From: Rhodococcus yunnanensis NBRC 103083
GTDB taxonomy: Bacteria > Actinomycetota > Actinomycetes > Mycobacteriales > Mycobacteriaceae
Reading direction: 5' to 3'
DNA length: 64,000 nt
Assembly (NCBI RefSeq): GCF_001895005.1
Contig: NZ_BCXH01000008.1
Span: 124,001 to 188,000, forward strand
Shown here: positions 34,501 through 44,159 of the stretch, one piece after another
Layout: each line of letters begins with the position of its first letter
Position numbering within the stretch: position 1 is the stretch's first letter
Translations under genes and position numbers: made by a program
Notes under the pieces: generated by a model
Told to the model about the DNA's origin: nothing
Seen by the model: the letters and a program-made list of their open reading frames with translations, nothing else
The model's database searches: none

Positions 34501-35427
34501 TCAGAAGTAGCGGGGGTACGGCGACCAGTCGGGGTCGCGCTTCTGCAGGAACGAGTCGCGCCCTTCGACGGCCTCGTCGGTCATGTACGCCATCCGGGTC
34601 GCCTCACCGGCGAACAGTTGTTGCCCGACGAGTCCGTCGTCCTGAAGATTGAACGCGTACTTGAGCATTCGCTGTGCCTGCGGGGATTTCGCGTTGATCT
34701 TCGCGGCCCATTCGATGGCCACGTTCTCGAGTTCGTCGTGATCGACGACGCGGTTGACGGCGCCCATCGCGTGCATCTCCTCGGCCGTGTAAGTCTCGCC
34801 GAGGAAGAATATCTCGCGAGCGAACTTCTGTCCCACCATCTTCGCCAGGTAGGCGCTGCCGTATCCACCGTCGAAACTGCCGACGTCGGCGTCGGTTTGC
34901 TTGAACCGCGCATGCTCGCGGCTCGCGAGCGTCAGATCGCACACCACGTGCAGACTGTGCCCACCGCCTGCAGCCCATCCGTTGACGAGGCAGATCACGA
35001 CCTTCGGCATGAACCTGATCAGGCGCTGCACCTCCAGAATGTGCAGACGGCCCGCGCGGGCCTTGTCGACCGTATCCGCCGTCTCACCAGCCCGGCCCGT
35101 GGTCGCATCCTGCTCGGTGTACTGGTAGCCGCTGCGACCTCGAATGCGCTGATCACCGCCGGAGCAGAATGCCCAACCGCCGTCTTTCGAGCTCGGCCCG
35201 TTGCCGGTCAGCAGGACCGTCCCGACATCGGAGCTGACGCGCGCATGCTCGAGTGCACGGTAGAGCTCGTCGACGGTGTGCGGGCGGAATGCGTTCCTGA
35301 TGTCGGGGCGATCGAACGCGACGCGGACCGTGTCGTCGGTGATGTGACGGTGGTACGTGATGTCGGTGAGGTCCTCGAAGCCGGGAACGGGTTGCCACAG
35401 TGAAGGAGTGAAGGTCACCTCCGCCAC
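34501..35427 (-). CDS. menB: 1,4-dihydroxy-2-naphthoyl-CoA synthase MenB
   Basis: 308 residues from GTG 35427 (VAEVTFTPSLWQPVPGFEDL). This crotonase-fold enzyme closes the second ring of menaquinone by cyclising OSB-CoA. Family-specific segments are present: CSGGDQRIRG, VICLVNGWAAGGGHSLHVVC (oxyanion/active-site loop), TDADVGSFDGGYGSAYLAKM and the C-terminal RDPDWSPYPRYF. It is divergent from the thioesterase-menC operon, with 77 nt between starts, so their promoters may interfere or be co-controlled. Confidence 0.95.
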   Translation of the reverse strand: MAEVTFTPSLWQPVPGFEDLTDITYHRHITDDTVRVAFDRPDIRNAFRPHTVDELYRALEHARVSSDVGTVLLTGNGPSSKDGGWAFCSGGDQRIRGRSGYQYTEQDATTGRAGETADTVDKARAGRLHILEVQRLIRFMPKVVICLVNGWAAGGGHSLHVVCDLTLASREHARFKQTDADVGSFDGGYGSAYLAKMVGQKFAREIFFLGETYTAEEMHAMGAVNRVVDHDELENVAIEWAAKINAKSPQAQRMLKYAFNLQDDGLVGQQLFAGEATRMAYMTDEAVEGRDSFLQKRDPDWSPYPRYF

Positions 35428-35504
35428 GATAGAGCCACCGGTCACCCTCGCGAGGGGGGACGTCCGACATTCTCGTCTGCAGGTGCAACGGTTACGGTGC
35501 AGAG

Positions 35505-36134
35505 ATGACCGACATCGCAGGCCAGGACGAGTACAGCCGTCACGGCGGGTTTCCCAAGTACACACCGGCCGACGTCGGTCCCGAGTACGCCAGGCTGCTC
35601 GAAGGGTTCCGCACGCTGCAGGACTTGGCCGTCTCGACCGCGCCGACCCCCGAGGCGACCGTCGAAGCAGCCGAGAGGGTCGAAGCGCTCATCGAGTTGC
35701 TGCGGCCGTTCCAGGTGCGCGAGGGTGAGGCGCCCGCAGGCCGCGTGCTGTCACTGCCCGGACGCGGCTCGCTGCTGATGCTGCCGTGGACCATCGAGAA
35801 ATTCGACGCCGACGGAGTCAGGAGCCGAGGGGTGTTCCGGCGGTTCCATCTGGGTGGCAACGGCGCAGCTCACGGGGGCACCCTGCCGCTCCTGTTCGAC
35901 GACACCTTCGGCCTGATCCAGCACGCATACGGGCGCCCCATCAGCCGGACCGCGTATCTGCACATCAACTATCGCAAGGTCACACCGCTGGACACCGAGC
36001 TCGTCATCGAGGGCAGGGTGGACAAGGTGGAGGGTCGCAAGACCTACATCAGCGCGGAACTGAAGGACACCGAGGGCAACGTGCTCGCCGACTGCGACTC
36101 ACTCATGGTCGAGCTACTGCCGGGCCAGCAGTGA
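35505..36134 (+). CDS. Hotdog-fold (PaaI-like) acyl-CoA thioesterase coupled to menC
   Basis: 209 residues. An N-terminal helical extension (about 1-80) precedes a hotdog domain with the signature GGNGAAHGGTLPLLFDDTFG near residues 120-140, where HGG and the helix Asp are the usual catalytic elements, and LHINYRKVTPLDTELVIEGR. The stop overlaps the menC start (GTGA), and menB is the divergent neighbour. DHNA-CoA thioesterase (MenI) is a hotdog enzyme, so this gene is a good positional candidate; sequence alone does not prove the substrate. Confidence 0.85.
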   Translation: MTDIAGQDEYSRHGGFPKYTPADVGPEYARLLEGFRTLQDLAVSTAPTPEATVEAAERVEALIELLRPFQVREGEAPAGRVLSLPGRGSLLMLPWTIEKFDADGVRSRGVFRRFHLGGNGAAHGGTLPLLFDDTFGLIQHAYGRPISRTAYLHINYRKVTPLDTELVIEGRVDKVEGRKTYISAELKDTEGNVLADCDSLMVELLPGQQ

Positions 36135-37120
36135 ATCCGGGACAAGCAGTGAACCCGGGAACCGGCGAACTGCTCGACGGTTCACACGTTCTCTCGATCC
36201 CGATGCGGACCAAGTTTCGCGGTATCACCACCCGCGAAGTAATGCTGCTGCGCGGCCCATCGGGGTGGGGCGAGTTCTCGCCGTTCGTCGAATACGACGA
36301 TCAGGAATCCGCCGCGTGGCTGCGATCGGCCATCGAAGCGGCATGGCAGGGTCCACCCGAACCGTATCGAGCTCGGGTGCGCGTCAACGCGACGGTCCCG
36401 GCCGTCACCGCCGCGGAGGTGCCCGCGATTCTCGCGCGGTACCCCGGCGTCGACACGGCCAAAGTGAAGGTCGCCGAGAGGGGCCAGTCGCTCGCCGAGG
36501 ACATCGCACGTGTCCGCGCGGTCCGCGCGGAGGTGCCGAGGGTCAGAGTGGACGCCAACGGCGGCTGGACCGTCGATCAGGCGGTCGAGGCACTGACCGC
36601 GCTGCGGGAGGACGGCGAGCTCGAATACGCCGAACAGCCGTGTGCGACGGTCCCCGAACTCGTCGAGGTCCGGCGTAGACTTCCCGGTGTCCGTATCGCC
36701 GCCGACGAGAGTATCCGCCGCGCCGACGACCCGATGCGGGTCGTCCGGGCCGGGGGAGCCGATGTGGCCGTACTCAAGGTCGCGCCGCTCGGGGGCATGC
36801 GTGCGTTGTTGGAACTCGCCGGTGAACTCGGTGAGTACGGCGTGCCCGTCGTGGTCTCGAGCGCACTCGACTCCGCAGTGGGTATGTCGGCGGGGCTTGC
36901 CGCTGCGGCCGCCATCGACAAGCTCGAGTTCGCGTGCGGTCTCGGCACCGGCAGTCTGTTCGTCACCGATGTCTGCGACACCGAGGGCCTCGTCGACGGC
37001 ACGTTGCCCGCGGGCCGGGCCGAGCCCGATCCCGAACGCCTCGCGGCACTCGCGGCCCCAGCCGATCGCGTCGCGTGGTGGCACGAGCGAGTTCGGCGGG
37101 TCGGCACCCACCTGGGGTAG
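36131..37120 (+). CDS. menC: o-succinylbenzoate synthase MenC
   Basis: 329-residue enolase-superfamily enzyme, dehydrating SHCHC to o-succinylbenzoate. Catalytic segments: KVKVAER (Lys-x-Lys), VRVDANGGW (metal Asp), EYAEQPC (metal Glu), RIAADESIRR (metal Asp/Glu) and AVLKVAPLGG (second Lys). GTG 36131 overlaps the thioesterase stop; a second GTG 18 nt downstream is also possible. It is the last gene of the pair. Confidence 0.93.
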   Translation: MNPGQAVNPGTGELLDGSHVLSIPMRTKFRGITTREVMLLRGPSGWGEFSPFVEYDDQESAAWLRSAIEAAWQGPPEPYRARVRVNATVPAVTAAEVPAILARYPGVDTAKVKVAERGQSLAEDIARVRAVRAEVPRVRVDANGGWTVDQAVEALTALREDGELEYAEQPCATVPELVEVRRRLPGVRIAADESIRRADDPMRVVRAGGADVAVLKVAPLGGMRALLELAGELGEYGVPVVVSSALDSAVGMSAGLAAAAAIDKLEFACGLGTGSLFVTDVCDTEGLVDGTLPAGRAEPDPERLAALAAPADRVAWWHERVRRVGTHLG

Positions 37121-37169
37121 TCTTCCTCGGTCTCACGCCGAATGTGAAAGATCTGGGAGGAAATTCGAA

Positions 37170-37616
37170 GTGGTTGCTGCACTGAAGGAATCGTTGCTCG
37201 ACGAGTCGAAGCGCGATGTTCTGCTTTCCGACGTCCTGGCTTTGATCGACGCCGAGGTCTCGGACAAGAAGGGCGCAAGCGGCCTGGCGGTCAAGGGAGC
37301 GTACGGCGCGGTCAAGAAGGTCGGACCGTCGTACATCGAGAAGGCCGTCGAAACGTTGTGGCCGGAGTTCGTGGATCAGCTGGAGCCGTTCTGGCAGTCG
37401 TACAACGCCGCGCCCGCTGGATCGTTCGCCGACTACCTCGTCGCCGATTCCGACCGGGTGTCGAACGCGCTGCTCTCCGTCACGGACTCCCGCATCGAGG
37501 AGACCGACAAGGGCGTCGTGAAGAAGTTCTACGGCAGTCTGCGTGGGTCGGCGCAGAAGAATGTGGCCGAGGCGCTGCCGCGTCTGGGTGCACTGGTCAC
37601 CAAGTACGCAGGATAA
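37170..37616 (+). CDS. Conserved hypothetical protein (DUF6918-like)
   Basis: 148 residues from GTG 37170, with GGGAGG about 9 nt upstream. A soluble, helix-rich protein: VVAALKESLLDESKRDVLLS and VKGAYGAVKKVGPSYIEKAV. It resembles a small actinobacterial family of unknown function that is well conserved in Mycobacteriales. Strong codon bias and a good ribosome site suggest high expression. Followed by a GC hairpin before the convergent DUF2252 gene. Confidence 0.8.
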   Translation: MVAALKESLLDESKRDVLLSDVLALIDAEVSDKKGASGLAVKGAYGAVKKVGPSYIEKAVETLWPEFVDQLEPFWQSYNAAPAGSFADYLVADSDRVSNALLSVTDSRIEETDKGVVKKFYGSLRGSAQKNVAEALPRLGALVTKYAG

Positions 37617-37639
37617 CGAGTACGCCGGAGAACGTTTCC

Positions 37640-37670
37640 CGGCCGGGTGGGACGTGCTCTCACCCGGCCG
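37640..37670. terminator. Terminator-like hairpin between convergent genes
   Basis: CGGCCGGGTG / CACCCGGCCG, a perfect 10-bp stem with an 11-nt loop, between the stops at 37616 and 37660 (it overlaps the DUF2252 3' end). No U-run on either side. Confidence 0.5.
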
Positions 37671-39078
37671 CGAATCGGCCGCGGCGAACCGCGTCGACCA
37701 ACAGTGCGTGGTCGGCTTCGGTCTGGTCTGCGTACAACCGAGCGAACCGGCTCAGCGCGATGTCCACCGCGTCGGACTTGCCCGCGTATCCCGCGATCAT
37801 CGACGCCCCGCTCGTGCGAGCATGGCCCTTGGCGAGCAGCCTGCCGACGACGCCCGCGTAGTCCACCAGTGCCGGGGCATCGATCGAGCCGAGATCGATG
37901 GTCCCCTTCATGTTGCGGAACTGACGCACGTAGTACTGACGACCGTCGATGGTCGTCCATCCCAGTAGTGGGTCGCTCACCGTCTGCAGGTCCTGCTGAT
38001 ACTCCACGACACGCTGCCCCTGATGCGCGTGCCATGCCGATTCACCGTGAACGTACGGCGCCAGCACCGAGCGCCTGGCCTGCTTGAGCTGCAGGAACAC
38101 GACGTCGTCCGGGCTGCTGCCCTCCAGCAACGCCACGTACGCGCGCAGGCCGACACTGCCGACACCGACGACCCGATGTGCGACGTCGATCAACGTGTAT
38201 CCGCCGAGCACCCGGCGCCAGTGCGGTGACAGCGTCGTCAGGTACTCGTCGAGGCCCTGGGCGAGCAGTTCCTCGTCGCGAGCCGGGATACGCGTGGTGA
38301 TGGGCGGCTCTTCGACGAGTCTGCGCGTGCCCTCGTGTTCTTCGGTGAACCGCGGCAGGACACGGTCGCTCGTGCGGCGCCTGGCCTTCTTCGTCGCGCG
38401 TTTGATCTCCTTCTGCAGCGACCCCTCGGTGGCGTCGGCCTGCAGTCTCTCGGCCGTCAACCGCTGGAACGAACGCGACATCAGCGGCTCGTCGGCCAGC
38501 CGCGAGACCTCGATGCGGTATGCCCGGACGCATGCGGTGACGGCGTCCTCGCACTGGGCCTCGCTACGCCCGTTCTGACGGCCTGCCACCCAGATGCTCG
38601 CTGCGAGCCGTCGTAGATCCCATTCCCAGGCGCCGGGGTGAGCTTCGTCGAAATCGTTGAGATCGATCACCAGATCCCGTTCGGGTGAGGCGTAGAACCC
38701 GAAGTTGCCGAGGTGGGAGTCGCCGCTGACGACAGGTGTGATCCCCGTCGACGGCAGCTGGGCGACGTCACGGGCCATGACGATGGCGGTGCCGCGCAGG
38801 AAGCCGTACGGGGATTCGGCCATCCGCTCGACGCGGACCGGGATCAGCCAGTCGATGCGGCCGTCGTGGGAGCGTTCGATCTGACGAATCGGATCCGGTC
38901 GATCCGCCGGGGGAGTCCAATCGCCCATCGATTCGCGTGACACCTTCTCACGCAGGCTCTTGCCAAGCCGATAACGCTCGGCACGGGGCACCGACCGAGC
39001 TCGAAGGGTGGCGAAGGATCTGCTGTCCACGTCGGCGATGTCCGGGACGACGGTGTGACCTCGTCGAGCTTCACTCAT
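37660..39078 (-). CDS. DUF2252 family protein (kinase-like fold)
   Basis: 472 residues, full length for DUF2252. Motifs include IPVRVERMAESPYGFLRGTA, the APH-like catalytic loop GDSHLGNFGFY near residue 120 and LNDFDEAHPGAWEWDLRRLA, as well as YVRQFRNMKGTIDL in the C-terminal half. The family is related to protein/small-molecule kinases, but no substrate is known. The ATG at 39078 is 6 nt downstream of a TACAGT box (39085-39090), consistent with a leaderless mRNA. Confidence 0.88.
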   Translation of the reverse strand: MSEARRGHTVVPDIADVDSRSFATLRARSVPRAERYRLGKSLREKVSRESMGDWTPPADRPDPIRQIERSHDGRIDWLIPVRVERMAESPYGFLRGTAIVMARDVAQLPSTGITPVVSGDSHLGNFGFYASPERDLVIDLNDFDEAHPGAWEWDLRRLAASIWVAGRQNGRSEAQCEDAVTACVRAYRIEVSRLADEPLMSRSFQRLTAERLQADATEGSLQKEIKRATKKARRRTSDRVLPRFTEEHEGTRRLVEEPPITTRIPARDEELLAQGLDEYLTTLSPHWRRVLGGYTLIDVAHRVVGVGSVGLRAYVALLEGSSPDDVVFLQLKQARRSVLAPYVHGESAWHAHQGQRVVEYQQDLQTVSDPLLGWTTIDGRQYYVRQFRNMKGTIDLGSIDAPALVDYAGVVGRLLAKGHARTSGASMIAGYAGKSDAVDIALSRFARLYADQTEADHALLVDAVRRGRFAAG

Positions 39079-39100
39079 GGGTGAACTGTAAAACCCGCCG

Positions 39101-40192
39101 TCAAGGCTTTCGGTAGTGCCTCACCAGTTTTGCTCCGACCGGCACGGCGAAGAGCATCATGAACACCCGAATGACCTGGGCCGCCACGACGAAGGTGACG
39201 TTGGCGCCGGTGGACGCGGCGACGGCCAGCACGGCGTACACCCCGCCGGGGGTGGTGGCCAGATAGCCCTCGTATCCGGTGAGATCGGTCGATGCAGCGA
39301 GCCACAGCCCGAGTACTGCGCAGCCTGCGGTGATGCCGATGATCAGCAGCAACGCGGTGGGCAGTATCCGCGAAATCGAGCGGAGGCTGTCCATCGTGAA
39401 CCTCAGCCCGGCCTGCCATCCGATTCCGATGTACGCGGCCGCGAGCAGCAGCGGCGGCACCCCGGCGCCCATCGACACCCCGAGCAGGTCCAGGATCGTC
39501 GCCGCGATCAACGGCCCGAGCAATCCCGGCGCGGGCAGTCGGACCAACCGGGCCACGGTGATTCCGACTCCCGCGCAGACGGCGACGAACAGAAGATCCA
39601 TGTACCAGGGCGCACCATCCGCCTCGACCACGACCGGCTCGGATCCGTGCGCCGAGAACACGACGGTCGCGATCAGCGGCATCGTCGTCGTCACCAGTAC
39701 CACCCGCAGGTACTGCACGACTGCGACGACGCGTTCGTCACCGCCGAGTTCCTGCGCGATCGCCACCAGTCCCGAGGCGCCTCCGGCGACGAGCGCCAAC
39801 GCACCCGTCAGCGCATCGACATCTCGGCGAAGACCGAGCAGTGCACCCGCACCGATGGACAACGCGAGTGTCCCGACGCAGGCGAGTACGACGGGCAGCC
39901 AGTCGTCACCGAGAGTGGAGAGGGTGTCGCCCTGGACGAGTGTTCCGATCTCGACGCCGAGGACTGCCTGGGCTGCGACACCGAGCCGGCGAGGCATGCC
40001 CGCGCCGGGTGCCCACCCGGCCAGAGCGAAGACGACTCCGACGAACAATGCGACGAACAAGCCGGCCGACGGAATCCCCAGCCGTGATGCTCCGAGAGTC
40101 AGTACGACCGTCGTCAGTGCAAGAGGAAGCCAGCGCGTCAAGAAGGCGAGCCGGGACGCTCGATCGAGCGCACCTGCGGCGGAAGACCCCAC
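39101..40192 (-). CDS. AbrB-family membrane protein (duplicated AbrB domain)
   Basis: 363 residues, about ten hydrophobic helices arranged as two similar halves; the motif LVAGGASGLVAIAQELGGDE in the first half is matched by YLATTPGGVYAVLAVAAS in the second. This fits the AbrB/ammonia-monooxygenase-like regulator membrane family of unknown transport function. GTG 40192 overlaps the flavin-reductase-like gene by 55 nt; TTG 40141 gives a 4-nt TTGA overlap and removes a Ser/Ala-rich N-terminus, so the start is undecided. Confidence 0.82.
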   Translation of the reverse strand: MGSSAAGALDRASRLAFLTRWLPLALTTVVLTLGASRLGIPSAGLFVALFVGVVFALAGWAPGAGMPRRLGVAAQAVLGVEIGTLVQGDTLSTLGDDWLPVVLACVGTLALSIGAGALLGLRRDVDALTGALALVAGGASGLVAIAQELGGDERVVAVVQYLRVVLVTTTMPLIATVVFSAHGSEPVVVEADGAPWYMDLLFVAVCAGVGITVARLVRLPAPGLLGPLIAATILDLLGVSMGAGVPPLLLAAAYIGIGWQAGLRFTMDSLRSISRILPTALLLIIGITAGCAVLGLWLAASTDLTGYEGYLATTPGGVYAVLAVAASTGANVTFVVAAQVIRVFMMLFAVPVGAKLVRHYRKP

Positions 40193-40734
40193 TCGGCCCG
40201 GCCGAGCCTGCTCAGTGGCGCGATCGCCTCGAACGAGGGCAGACCGTCCTCGGCGAGGAACTCGGGCCGTACCGCGACGGCGACGACGGTGCCCATCACG
40301 ACGAACGAGTTGCCCACCTCGACGATGCGGTGCAGCGTCGCCTCGATGGCGATCGGCGACTCGGCGACGCGGGGAGGTGCCACCTTCTCGCTCGGCTCGC
40401 TCGCGATGCCCAGTTCCTCGAGCTCGCTGACGCCGTGCTCGTACCCGGCCGAGGATGCGTTGACCTGGTCGATGAGCGTCGCGGTCGCGAGGTTGATCAC
40501 GAACTCACCGGTGGCCTCGATGTTCTTCAGGCTGTCCTTGCGCCCGACGGACGTGAATTGCACTACAGCAGGGCTCGCCGAGGACACCGAGAAGAAGCTG
40601 TACGGCGCGAGATTGGCCACACCGGTGGCCGACACGGTGGACACCCATGCGATCGGGCGGGGCACCACCGACGCGGTGAGCAGGGGATAGAGGCCGCCCG
40701 GCGGCATCTCTGACGGATCGAAGACTGTGCGCAC
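40138..40734 (-). CDS. Flavin reductase-like (FMN-binding split barrel) protein
   Basis: 198 residues. The flavin_reduct domain is clear: PLLTASVVPRPIAWVSTVSA, APYSFFSVSSASPAVVQFTS and KDSLKNIEATGEFVINLATA. Members bind FMN and act as reductases or oxidoreductase partners; the substrate is unknown. It starts with GTG and diverges from menD (73 nt between starts). Cotranscription with the AbrB-type gene is likely because the frames overlap. Confidence 0.87.
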   Translation of the reverse strand: MRTVFDPSEMPPGGLYPLLTASVVPRPIAWVSTVSATGVANLAPYSFFSVSSASPAVVQFTSVGRKDSLKNIEATGEFVINLATATLIDQVNASSAGYEHGVSELEELGIASEPSEKVAPPRVAESPIAIEATLHRIVEVGNSFVVMGTVVAVAVRPEFLAEDGLPSFEAIAPLSRLGRAEWGLPPQVRSIERPGSPS

Positions 40735-40807
40735 ACTTCTATCGTGTCAAACCACACGTGAACAGGCCGACTAGGGCGCCGGGCGCCGAATCTGACAATC
40801 TGAAGGA

Positions 40808-42430
40808 GTGAATCCGTCCAGTGCACAGGCCGCAGCCGTCGTCGACGAATTGGTTCGTGGTGGTGTACGCGACGTCGTGCTGTGCCCGGGCTCGCGGAAC
40901 GCGCCGCTCGCGTTCGCGCTGCAGGAAGCCGATGCCGCCGGCCGGGTGCGCCTGCACATGCGCATCGACGAGCGGACGGCAGGCTTTCTCGCCATCGGCC
41001 TGATCCTGGGCAGCGGCAGGCCGGTTCCCGTCGTCATGACCTCGGGCACCGCCGTCGCGAATCTGGGTCCCGCCGTGCTCGAGGCGAACTACGCCAGGAA
41101 GCCGTTGATCGTGCTCAGCGCGAACCGGCCGTACGAGATGCTCGGTACCGGGGCCAACCAGACCGTCGAACAGCTGGGTCTGTTCGGCAGCCAGGTACGC
41201 GGCACCGTCAGCCTCGGCTTGGCCGAGGACGACGCCCGTCAGAACAGCCAATGGCGCAGCGCGGTGTGCCGGGTGCTCGCGGCCGCGCGGGGCACCAGGT
41301 CGGGCAATGCCGGTCCCGTGCATTTCGACATCCCACTGCGTGAGCCGCTGGTTCCCGACCTGGGTGATCCGACACCCGCCCCGGCAGGTCGTCCCGACGG
41401 CGCCGCCTGGACGACGACGCAACAGGCAACCCTCGACGTTCCCGTCGACCTCGACCTGTCGGTGGACACGATCGTCGTCTCCGGCCACGGCGCGGCGCTG
41501 CGACCCGAATTGGCAGGCTTGCCGACGGTCGCCGAGCCGACGGCCCCGCTGCACGGTGTGCCGCTGCATCCGATGGCCCTATCGCAGCTCAAGCCCCGCC
41601 AGGTCGTCATCACCGGCAGGCCGACGCTGCATCGTCCGGTCTCGAATCTGTTGGCCGATCCGGCCGTCGATGTCATCGCCCTCACCACGGGCCCGCGTTG
41701 GCCCGATGTCTCGGGCAACGTGCTCGCCACCGGCACTCGCGCGATCGTCTCGGGGACACCGCGCGCCGCGTGGCTCGAGCGGTGTGCGGCGTTGTCCGCC
41801 AAGGCCGACGTCGCTGTCCGCGATCAGCTGGATGCACACCCGAAGCCGACGGGACTGCACGTCGCGGCTGCCGTCATGTCCGCACTGCGCGACGGCGACC
41901 AGTTGCTGCTCGGGGCCTCGAACCCGGTCCGCGACGCGGCGCTGGTCAGCTACCCGGCGCCCGGCGTCAGCGTGCTGTCCAACCGCGGAGTCGCAGGCAT
42001 CGACGGGACCGTGTCGACGGCGGTCGGCGCGGCCCTCGTCCACGAGGGGCGCACCATCGCGTTGCTGGGCGACCTGACGTTCCTGCACGACGCGTCGGGC
42101 CTGCTCATCGGCACGGGAGAACCGCGGCCGCTCGACCTGACGATCGTCGTCGCCAACGACGACGGCGGCGGCATCTTCGAACTGCTCGAACAGGGAGATC
42201 CGCAGTACGCAGGTGCATTCGAGCGGGTCTTCGGTACACCGCACGGTATGGATCTCGCGGCACTGTGCGCGGCATATCGCATCGAGCACCACAGCGTCGA
42301 CACCGCCGAACTCGCCGTGGCCCTCGGTCCTTCTGCAGGCTTTACTTCTGGTGGCATCCGCGTGCTGGAAGTGACGACCGAACGGTCCGGCCTACGCGAG
42401 CTGCATGCCGCGATCCGGGCCAGGCTCTAA
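40808..42430 (+). CDS. menD: SEPHCHC synthase MenD
   Basis: 540-residue thiamine diphosphate enzyme joining 2-oxoglutarate and isochorismate at the first committed step of menaquinone synthesis. The N-terminal Pyr domain has the conserved Glu in [15 protein letters not shown] (near residue 54) and CPGSRNAPL. The C-terminal PP domain has [20 protein letters not shown] and the metal/ThDP motif [21 protein letters not shown] 40808 has AAGGAG just upstream. The stop overlaps the convergent DUF2505 gene by 4 nt. Confidence 0.95.
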   Translation: MNPSSAQAAAVVDELVRGGVRDVVLCPGSRNAPLAFALQEADAAGRVRLHMRIDERTAGFLAIGLILGSGRPVPVVMTSGTAVANLGPAVLEANYARKPLIVLSANRPYEMLGTGANQTVEQLGLFGSQVRGTVSLGLAEDDARQNSQWRSAVCRVLAAARGTRSGNAGPVHFDIPLREPLVPDLGDPTPAPAGRPDGAAWTTTQQATLDVPVDLDLSVDTIVVSGHGAALRPELAGLPTVAEPTAPLHGVPLHPMALSQLKPRQVVITGRPTLHRPVSNLLADPAVDVIALTTGPRWPDVSGNVLATGTRAIVSGTPRAAWLERCAALSAKADVAVRDQLDAHPKPTGLHVAAAVMSALRDGDQLLLGASNPVRDAALVSYPAPGVSVLSNRGVAGIDGTVSTAVGAALVHEGRTIALLGDLTFLHDASGLLIGTGEPRPLDLTIVVANDDGGGIFELLEQGDPQYAGAFERVFGTPHGMDLAALCAAYRIEHHSVDTAELAVALGPSAGFTSGGIRVLEVTTERSGLRELHAAIRARL

Positions 42431-42933
42431 CCGGGGTCCTGCAGCTCGGCCCACTCGTTGGTCTCCTGCGTTTCCTGCTCGACCATGTTCTTGATCATGT
42501 CGTTGATGAGCGCTTCGATCTTGCCGCCGATCAACGGGATCTTGACGGTCGAACTACCCGTGACCGTCAACACCGAGCCGGTGCCTTCCGGCCGAAGCGC
42601 CAACTTCCCCGTCACCGATGCCGGGATGGCCGTCGTTCCCCCCGCGAGCGTCCCGTCGGCGTGGTCGCCGTCGAGCGGACCCCAGGCGTCGGTGCGGCTG
42701 ATCAGCAACTTGCCCTTGACGACCTTCTTCACGAAACCCGGCAACTCCGACGTACCGACCTCGTCGGTGATGTCGACGGTGAGGCCGCCGTGCTCGTGCC
42801 TGGTCAGGGTGTAACCGTCGGACTTCTGTGCCTTGGCGAACCGGGCGAGCCACTGCTCCTCGCTGTTCAATGCCTCGTACACCTCTGCGGGAGCGTGCTC
42901 GGAAAGGATCGTGAACTCGAAGTCGCGAGACAT
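42427..42933 (-). CDS. DUF2505 (SRPBCC-like) family protein
   Basis: 168 residues, [32 protein letters not shown] at the N-terminus followed by alternating strands, the START/SRPBCC-like layout of DUF2505. A long amphipathic C-terminal helix ([20 protein letters not shown]) would close a ligand cavity. A hydrophobic ligand such as a lipid is possible but not shown. Convergent with menD and divergent from the DUF3592 gene. Confidence 0.85.
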   Translation of the reverse strand: MSRDFEFTILSEHAPAEVYEALNSEEQWLARFAKAQKSDGYTLTRHEHGGLTVDITDEVGTSELPGFVKKVVKGKLLISRTDAWGPLDGDHADGTLAGGTTAIPASVTGKLALRPEGTGSVLTVTGSSTVKIPLIGGKIEALINDMIKNMVEQETQETNEWAELQDPG

Positions 42934-42991
42934 AGCAGCAGACGCTACCGGAGCAGAACGGTCGCGGCGCCCCGCAGTAACGTCTAGCTAC

Positions 42992-43441
42992 GTGGCAACC
43001 GAAGACAGCGGCGTCGGACCGTCCAGGGCATGGCGTCGAGCACGGATCTCCGTCCTCGTGGTTGCCACCGCGATCTCGGTGCTCGCGTTTCTTCTCGTCG
43101 TCGCGGCCTGGCAGAACGACCGAACCATCACCTCCGACGAAGGTACCGCGACGGCCGAGGTGCTCTCGGCCGGCCGACTCCGCTCTGCGGTCAGCTTCGT
43201 CACCCCCGACGGCATCACTCACAACCCGCAACTGGGCGTGCTGTACCCGACCAACCTGATCGCCGGCCAGCGCATCGACGTCGAGTACGCCAAGTCCGAC
43301 CCCGACCTCGTTCGGGTCTCGGGACGCAATGCCACCGTGGCGATCATTCCCGCTGCCTCGGTCGTCGTCGTGACCTGGATCGTCGCGGGTCCGGCGTGGT
43401 TCCTCATCCGGCGGCGCGAGCGGCAGCCGCAGACCGTCTGA
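42992..43441 (+). CDS. DUF3592-like two-helix membrane protein
   Basis: 149 residues from GTG 42992 (VATEDSGVGPSRAWRRARIS). One helix near residue 20-42 (VLVVATAISVLAFLLVVAAW) and one near 120-142 flank an external beta-rich segment (FVTPDGITHNPQLGVLYP; GQRIDVEYAKSDPDLVRVSG), typical of DUF3592. A homologous small membrane gene follows menD in mycobacteria. TAACGT lies 8 nt upstream, so the mRNA may have little or no leader. Confidence 0.82.
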   Translation: MATEDSGVGPSRAWRRARISVLVVATAISVLAFLLVVAAWQNDRTITSDEGTATAEVLSAGRLRSAVSFVTPDGITHNPQLGVLYPTNLIAGQRIDVEYAKSDPDLVRVSGRNATVAIIPAASVVVVTWIVAGPAWFLIRRRERQPQTV

Positions 43442-43448
43442 ACGGCGG

Positions 43449-44033
43449 CTACACGAGCACCGAGACGAAGGCTGCCTCGAGTGAGGCGGCGACCGATTCG
43501 GATTGCCCGAGATAGCCGTTCACCATTGCCCCGTCCCGCAGGATCATCAGTTGCCGCGAGACGGAATCGACGTCCGTTGCGCCTGCCTCCTCGGCGATGT
43601 CGGCGAAGTTCCCCAGCACCCACCCGCGATGCGAGTCCACTGTGCTCCGTACCGGGTCGACGGGGTCGGCGAACTCGGCGGCAGCGTTGATGAACGCGCA
43701 GCCACGAAACCCGGGACTGCAGCTCGCCTGCCCTATCCCGGCGGCGAGCGCTCCGAGGGATCCGGCCGGGTCGCCCTCGCGGCGAGTGCTGGTGATCCAC
43801 TCGCGCTCCGCTGCGGCCTGCTGCTCGAGGTACGCCACGACGAGATCGCTCTTGGTGCGGAAGTGGCGGTAGAAGGTGACCTTCGTGATCCCGACCTGCT
43901 CGATGATGCGGTCGGCGCTCGTGGCGCGAATGCCGCGCGCGTAGAACTGCTCGCTCGCCGCGGCGAGAATGCGCCCGCGTGTGGTGGGGGCCGACGACGC
44001 GTGGGTGACGGTGTCGGTGGTGTCGGCGTGCAT
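43449..44033 (-). CDS. TetR-family transcriptional repressor
   Basis: 194 residues. The N-terminal HTH is clear: RGRILAAASEQFYARGIRAT, SADRIIEQVGITKVTFYRHF, RTKSDLVVAYL. The C-terminal half resembles the TetR_C group with CSPGFRGCAFINAAAEFAD. The gene diverges from a DUF308 membrane protein gene and a 24-bp imperfect palindrome lies between them, so it probably represses that gene and itself. Ligand unknown. Confidence 0.92.
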   Translation of the reverse strand: MHADTTDTVTHASSAPTTRGRILAAASEQFYARGIRATSADRIIEQVGITKVTFYRHFRTKSDLVVAYLEQQAAAEREWITSTRREGDPAGSLGALAAGIGQASCSPGFRGCAFINAAAEFADPVDPVRSTVDSHRGWVLGNFADIAEEAGATDVDSVSRQLMILRDGAMVNGYLGQSESVAASLEAAFVSVLV

Positions 44034-44097
44034 CTTCTTGCTCCGGTTCGGGTTCGGCGGGTTGCACCATCTCTGCTGGGAGTCTACGGTTCCTTCA

Positions 44098-44121
44098 TGT
44101 AGACGTACTAGTAACTCTACA
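44098..44121. promoter_or_regulatory. Candidate TetR operator
   Basis: A 24-bp imperfect palindrome with arms TGTAGACGTACT and AGTAACTCTACA (10 of 12 positions pair), centred on ACTAGT. A further TCTAC half-site at 44083-44087 can pair with the left arm. Located between the TetR gene and the DUF308 gene. Confidence 0.68.
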
Positions 44122-44159
44122 TCTTGTGTTCGGCCTTCCCCGAGTGAAAGAGAGACATC

